Source: an uncultured Algimonas sp.
GTDB lineage: Bacteria > Pseudomonadota > Alphaproteobacteria > Caulobacterales > Maricaulaceae
DNA length: 40,984 nucleotides
NCBI GenBank assembly: GCA_937923575.1
Contig: CALDUL010000027.1
Location: forward strand, 1-40,984
Direction: 5' to 3'
Positions 37,491 through 40,984 of the stretch are shown here, in pieces. How positions within the stretch are numbered: the first letter of the stretch is position 1; each line of letters opens with the position of its first letter. The notes beneath the pieces were generated by a model. The model did not search any database and was not told the DNA's origin. It saw only the letters and a list, made by a program, of their open reading frames with translations. Made by a program: the position numbers and the translations under genes.

Positions 37491-37901
37491 ATGAGTTGGC
37501 CAAGAGATAGTTACACAGGCGTCGGTGGAGGCCTCTACACAGGCGTCGGTGGCGGGATGTACACTGGCGTCGGCGGTGGAGCTTACACTGGTGTTGGCGG
37601 CGGCGCTTACTCCGGAGTTGGCGGCGGCATGTATTCAGGAGTTGGAGGCGGATTATACTCCGGTCCTGGAGGCGGACTGTATTCTGGACCCGGCGGAGGC
37701 CTCTATTCCGGCCCCGGCGGTGGACTTTATTCGGGTCCCGGTGGGGGATTGTATTCTGGTCCGGGCGGCGGTCTCTACACGGGACCTTCGTCTGAGCCTT
37801 ATATGTCGAACATTCCCCCACGACCTCTTTATTTGAGGGAACTACGCTCTCGTGGTTACAATCAAATCGCTGATCGCTTGCAACGAGCGTGGAAGCTTTA
37901 G
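37491..37901 (+). CDS. Glycine-rich octapeptide-repeat protein of unknown function
   Basis: The 136-residue product starts MSWPRDS, then has 11 full copies of Y-[ST]-G-[VP]-G-G-G-x (residues 8-95), a degenerate 12th copy YTGPSSEP, and a 33-residue tail, YMSNIPPRPLYLREL onward, that looks helical and basic. The first six copies carry Val at position 4, the later ones Pro. There is no signal peptide or membrane helix. It starts four bases after the Rid gene, has a GGGGTGAT box upstream, and ends eight bases before sufC, so it is translated within the suf operon. I recall similar repeat proteins but know no function. Confidence 0.85.
   Translation: MSWPRDSYTGVGGGLYTGVGGGMYTGVGGGAYTGVGGGAYSGVGGGMYSGVGGGLYSGPGGGLYSGPGGGLYSGPGGGLYSGPGGGLYSGPGGGLYTGPSSEPYMSNIPPRPLYLRELRSRGYNQIADRLQRAWKL
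37512..37799 (+). repeat. Twelve 24-bp tandem repeat units coding the octapeptides
   Basis: Eleven complete 24-bp units and a diverged twelfth encode the repeat. The amino acids are nearly identical from unit to unit while third codon positions differ freely (Gly uses GGA, GGC, GGG and GGT; Ser uses TCA, TCC, TCG and TCT). This pattern argues for an old array kept by selection on the protein rather than recent slippage. Confidence 0.9.
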
Positions 37902-37909
37902 GTCAAACT

Positions 37910-38653
37910 ATGCTTAAAATCCAAAACCTCACCGCCACCGTCGATGACGGCGCGAAGACGATCCTGAACGGATTGTCGCTCTCCGTGCCTGCGGGGGAGG
38001 TCCATGCGATCATGGGGCCGAACGGGGCGGGGAAATCGACCCTGTCCTATGTGCTGACGGGCCGGGACGGCTATGACGTCACAGACGGCACGGTGACGCT
38101 GGACGGCGACGACCTGCTCGACATGGAGCCGGAGGAGCGGGCGGCAAAGGGCGTGTTCCTGTCGTTCCAGTACCCGCTGGAAATTCCCGGCGTTCCGACG
38201 CTGACATTCCTGCGCACGGCCATGAACGCGCAGCGCAAGGCGCGGGGCGAGGAGCCAATCAGCGCGCCCGACTTCATGAAGCGCGCCAAGTCGCTGGCCA
38301 AGGACCTCAAGATCAAGGCCGAGATGCTCCGCCGCCCGCTCAATGTCGGTTTCTCCGGCGGCGAGAAGAAGCGCATGGAGATCTTCCAGATGATGATGCT
38401 GGAACCGCGCTTTATCGTCATGGACGAAACCGACTCTGGCCTCGACGTGGATGCCCTGCGCATCGTGGCGGACGGGGTGAACGCGCTGCGCTCGCCCGAT
38501 CGCGGTATCCTTATCATCACCCACTACCAACGCCTGCTCGACTACATCGTGCCCGACGCCGTGCATGTGCTCAGCTCCGGCGCCATCAAGGCCAGCGGCG
38601 ACGCCGACTTCGCCAAACGCCTCGAAACGGAAGGCTATGACGCATATGCGTGA
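37910..38653 (+). CDS. sufC: Fe-S cluster assembly ATPase SufC
   Basis: SufC is the ABC-type ATPase that drives the SufBCD scaffold. The 247-residue product has Walker A GPNGAGKST at 36-44, Q-loop LSFQYP, the ABC signature GFSGGEKKRMEI, Walker B RFIVMDETDSGLD and the switch His in IITHYQRLLDYI. The ATG at 37910 has AGGT upstream; a GTG at 37889 inside the previous gene is a weaker alternative. It overlaps sufD. Confidence 0.97.
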   Translation: MLKIQNLTATVDDGAKTILNGLSLSVPAGEVHAIMGPNGAGKSTLSYVLTGRDGYDVTDGTVTLDGDDLLDMEPEERAAKGVFLSFQYPLEIPGVPTLTFLRTAMNAQRKARGEEPISAPDFMKRAKSLAKDLKIKAEMLRRPLNVGFSGGEKKRMEIFQMMMLEPRFIVMDETDSGLDVDALRIVADGVNALRSPDRGILIITHYQRLLDYIVPDAVHVLSSGAIKASGDADFAKRLETEGYDAYA

Positions 38654-39656
38654 TCGTCTGCCGCACAAGGGGCTGGAAGCGTGGAAGTGGTCGGATTTGC
38701 GTGGGGTCGTGGGCGAGGCTCCAATCGAAGGGCTCGAAGACCGCATGAAATTGCGGCTTTGGAATTACATCGATTTTTCCGATGGACCGCAGCCCGCGCC
38801 TCGCGACGATGCGATGGGGCAGATTTCCAGCGCATTTGGCGGCGACGCCATTTCATATGTCGTTCCCGAAGGCGCGCAGCCCGAAAGCCCATTGGAGCTG
38901 AGTCAGTTCTCGGCAGGAAACGTCCGAATTCGGGTTGAGCTCAAGGCTGGCGCGCGGCTGCAGGTAAGGGAGGGCTATGGCACGACCGACGGAGGGTTCT
39001 CAAATGTCGAGATCACCTATGTCGTGCATGATGGGGCAGAGCTGGACCGCATCGTCACGACGGCGAAAGATATCGACCCAGGCGTCCTACACGTTCGCGC
39101 ACATGTGACGCTTTGGAACGACGCGAAATTCAACCAGACGCAGCTGACCTTCGGCGGCAAATTCACCCGGCTAGAAACACGGATCGCCTGCATGGGCGCG
39201 GTGGAAGTGGAGATGTCGGGCGCCTATTTGCTCGACGGCAAACGCCATGCCGACATGACCAATTATATCGACTTCGCCGCGCCCGGCTCGACCGTGCGCG
39301 ACGCGGTCGCTGGCGTCGTGACGGACGCTTCGCGCGGTGTTTTCCAAGGCAAGTTCCACGTCCGCCGCCCCGCGCAGGAAACAGACGCCGAAATGCGCCA
39401 CGACGCGCTGATGCTGTCCGACCGCGCTAAGGTGAACGCCAAGCCGGAGCTGGAAATCTACGCCGACGATGTGGAGTGCGCCCACGGCAATACGGTCGGC
39501 CAGCTCGACGAGAGCGCACTGTTCTACATGCGCCAGCGCGGTATTCCGCTAGGGCAGGCGAGGGCGATGCTGCTGGAAGCTTTCGTAGTCGCGCGGCTGG
39601 GCGATGATGAGGCAATGGCGGAGCAAGTGCGCGGCTGGCTGGAGGCGCGGGCGTGA
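38637..39656 (+). CDS. sufD: Fe-S cluster assembly protein SufD
   Basis: SufD pairs with SufB on the SufC dimer and helps acquire iron. The 339-residue product has the N-terminal HKGLEAWKWSDLRG, a beta-helix core, and the C-terminal DDVECAHGNTVGQLDESALFYMRQRG with the conserved His, followed by AMLLEAFV. The ATG at 38637 has GGAAGG just upstream and overlaps sufC by 17 bases; the ATG at 38646 is a close alternative. Confidence 0.95.
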   Translation: MTHMRDRLPHKGLEAWKWSDLRGVVGEAPIEGLEDRMKLRLWNYIDFSDGPQPAPRDDAMGQISSAFGGDAISYVVPEGAQPESPLELSQFSAGNVRIRVELKAGARLQVREGYGTTDGGFSNVEITYVVHDGAELDRIVTTAKDIDPGVLHVRAHVTLWNDAKFNQTQLTFGGKFTRLETRIACMGAVEVEMSGAYLLDGKRHADMTNYIDFAAPGSTVRDAVAGVVTDASRGVFQGKFHVRRPAQETDAEMRHDALMLSDRAKVNAKPELEIYADDVECAHGNTVGQLDESALFYMRQRGIPLGQARAMLLEAFVVARLGDDEAMAEQVRGWLEARA

Positions 39657-39886
39657 TGCCGGAAGCTTTCTACGTTCCACTTCTTATGGTCACGACATGG
39701 CTCGGAACCGCTGTACTGGTCGCACTCGTCGCGATCACTGCCCCCAAGTTTCAACTGATTGAACGCGGCCGCTTGGGTCTTTTCATCTACAGCTTGGTAG
39801 CGGCTCCGTTACTGCTCTTAGGATTGACCATCGTGTTCATGAGTAGCCGTGCCGCTGCTGAAATCCTCGTGCGGACTGCCGGCTAG
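39656..39886 (+). CDS. Small two-helix membrane protein of unknown function
   Basis: A 76-residue protein with two hydrophobic segments, about 7-28 and 42-62, separated by a short charged loop (KFQLIERGRLG). I see no family match. Its ATG shares a base with the sufD stop, and sufS starts four bases after its stop, so it is almost certainly expressed with the suf genes. A GTG one codon upstream is possible. Confidence 0.7.
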   Translation: MPEAFYVPLLMVTTWLGTAVLVALVAITAPKFQLIERGRLGLFIYSLVAAPLLLLGLTIVFMSSRAAAEILVRTAG

Positions 39887-39889
39887 TCA

Positions 39890-40984
39890 ATGACCCTCGA
39901 CCTCCAATCCATCCGCGCCCAATTCCCCATACTCTCCCGCGAGGTAAACGGCCATCCGCTCGCCTATCTCGACAACGCCGCGTCAGCACAGAAGCCGGAC
40001 GCCGTGATTGACGCCATGGCGGGGCAGGCACGCTCAGCATACGCAAACGTCCACCGCGGGCTGCACACGTTGGCGAATGAGACGACGGAAGCCTTCGAAG
40101 CCGCGCGGGGGAAGGTCGCAAACTTTCTGAATGCGCCTTCGCCGGAAAACATCGTCTGGACGCGCGGCGCGACGGAAGCGCTGAACCTCTGCGCCTACGG
40201 TCTCGCCCATACCATCGAGCCGGGCGACGAGATCGTGCTGACGGAGATGGAGCACCACTCCAACATCGTGCCGTGGCATTTCCTGCGAGAGCGGCACGGC
40301 GCGGTGCTGCGTTTCGTGCCCGTGCTGGAGGACGGCTCGCTCGATCTAGCGGCTTTTCGCGAGATGATCGGCGAGCGCACAAAGATTGTCTCCGTGGTCC
40401 ATATGTCCAATGTGCTCGGCACGGTGAACCCGATCGCCGAGATCGCGCGCTGGGCCAAGGCGGCGGGGGCAGTCATGATCGCGGACGGCACACAGGCGGC
40501 GGTGCATCTGGACGTCGATGTGCAGGCGCTGGGCGTCGATCTGTTCTGCATGACGGGCCACAAGCTCTACGGCCCGAACGCCATCGGCGTGCTCTATGGC
40601 ACGTCCGACGTCCTGGAGCGCATGCAGCCTTTCAACGGCGGCGGGGAAATGATCGCGGACGTCTATACCGACCGCGTGACCTATGCCGACGCGCCCGCCA
40701 AGTTTGAGGCCGGCACGCCGCCGATCATCCCCGCCATCGGGCTCGGCGCGGCGATCGATTGGTATTCCCAATTCGACAACGACGCCGTGCACCAGCACGA
40801 GATGGCCTGCTACCACGCTGCTCGTGACGGACTGGCCGGGCTGAACAGCGTGCGGGTATTTGGCGAGACGGACGATAAAGGCCCGGTGCTCGCGTTCAAT
40901 CTCGAAGGTGCTCACGCTCATGACGTGGCGCAGATTCTCGATAAATACGGCGTGGCTGTCAGGGCAGGGCAGCACTGCACTCAG
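39890..40984 (+). CDS. sufS: Cysteine desulfurase SufS (3' end outside window)
   Basis: SufS supplies sulfur for the SufBCD complex, usually with SufE or SufU as acceptor. The 365 codons seen include the start TLDLQSIRAQFPILSREVNG, HRGLHTLANETTEAFE, TEMEHHSNIVPWHF, the PLP lysine in FCMTGHKLYGPNAIG near 222-236, GGGEMI, and RAGQHCTQ with the catalytic Cys363 at the very end of the window. The arrangement is that of group II desulfurases. About 40-45 residues are missing by family length. The ATG at 39890 gives the normal N-terminus. Confidence 0.95.
   Translation, partial: MTLDLQSIRAQFPILSREVNGHPLAYLDNAASAQKPDAVIDAMAGQARSAYANVHRGLHTLANETTEAFEAARGKVANFLNAPSPENIVWTRGATEALNLCAYGLAHTIEPGDEIVLTEMEHHSNIVPWHFLRERHGAVLRFVPVLEDGSLDLAAFREMIGERTKIVSVVHMSNVLGTVNPIAEIARWAKAAGAVMIADGTQAAVHLDVDVQALGVDLFCMTGHKLYGPNAIGVLYGTSDVLERMQPFNGGGEMIADVYTDRVTYADAPAKFEAGTPPIIPAIGLGAAIDWYSQFDNDAVHQHEMACYHAARDGLAGLNSVRVFGETDDKGPVLAFNLEGAHAHDVAQILDKYGVAVRAGQHCTQ

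Noticed and set aside
37512-37799. The 24-bp tandem units as a possible CRISPR array
   Set aside because: Units are contiguous with no unique spacers and form one protein frame with codon-level drift, so this is a coding repeat.

Overview
The window is GC-rich, gene-dense chromosome from an alphaproteobacterium, most likely a marine stalked or budding member of the Caulobacterales/Hyphomonadales/Maricaulales group. The main clues are a DivL-like cell-cycle pseudokinase, a full CtrA-type box upstream of a bactofilin/M23-peptidase pair, a ChvI-ChvG two-component pair beside PTS-Ntr proteins, the gene order spoT-pyrE-pdxJ-acpS-lepB-rnc-era-recO, and a SUF iron-sulfur operon headed by an Rrf2 regulator. 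The genus is inferred only.

Layout. 1-689: the 3' end of dapA, then smpB. 693-1914 (minus): a family-5-like uracil-DNA glycosylase and a NYN-domain protein. 1944-6932: folK, rsmE, an EthA-like Baeyer-Villiger monooxygenase, an SDR and gshA. 7259-11429: a small secreted protein, chvI, chvG, EIIA-Man, HPr and a TonB-domain lipoprotein. 11459-15810: glmM, divL and rpoZ, closed by a strong terminator. 15902-23085: spoT and the seven-gene run pyrE to recO, with most junctions overlapping by a few bases. 23086-23569: decayed DNA holding what looks like a frameshifted TerB-like remnant. 23570-26604 (minus): bactofilin, M23 peptidase, DUF455 protein and a Bcp peroxiredoxin. 26676-33185: a large AsmA/DUF3971 protein, tyrS (minus), anmK and an alpha/beta-hydrolase (minus). 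33243-40984: an IscR-like operator and the suf operon (Rrf2, NifS-like desulfurase, sufB, membrane protein, Rid protein, glycine-rich octapeptide-repeat protein, sufC, sufD, small membrane protein, sufS cut by the window end).

How the genes fit together. The suf operon should build and deliver Fe-S clusters, with the Rrf2 protein (three C-terminal Cys) probably sensing cluster status at an IscR-type-1-like site upstream. ChvG-ChvI is an envelope/acid sensor; the EIIA-Man and HPr next to it are normally tied to it through HprK, which is absent here. The bactofilin/M23 pair is a known morphogenesis module, and its CtrA-like box suggests cell-cycle control, which fits the presence of DivL, a regulator acting upstream of CtrA. 

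The most unusual items are: the protein of 11 near-identical Y-[ST]-G-[VP]-G-G-G-x octapeptides lodged inside the suf operon; an inverted pair of 34-nt REP-like palindromes in the same operon; the kinase with Tyr at the phospho-acceptor position; the alpha/beta-hydrolase with Asn at the nucleophile position; and the spoT gene that starts 24 nt after an intrinsic terminator. I see no CRISPR array, tRNA, rRNA, intact insertion sequence or prophage.
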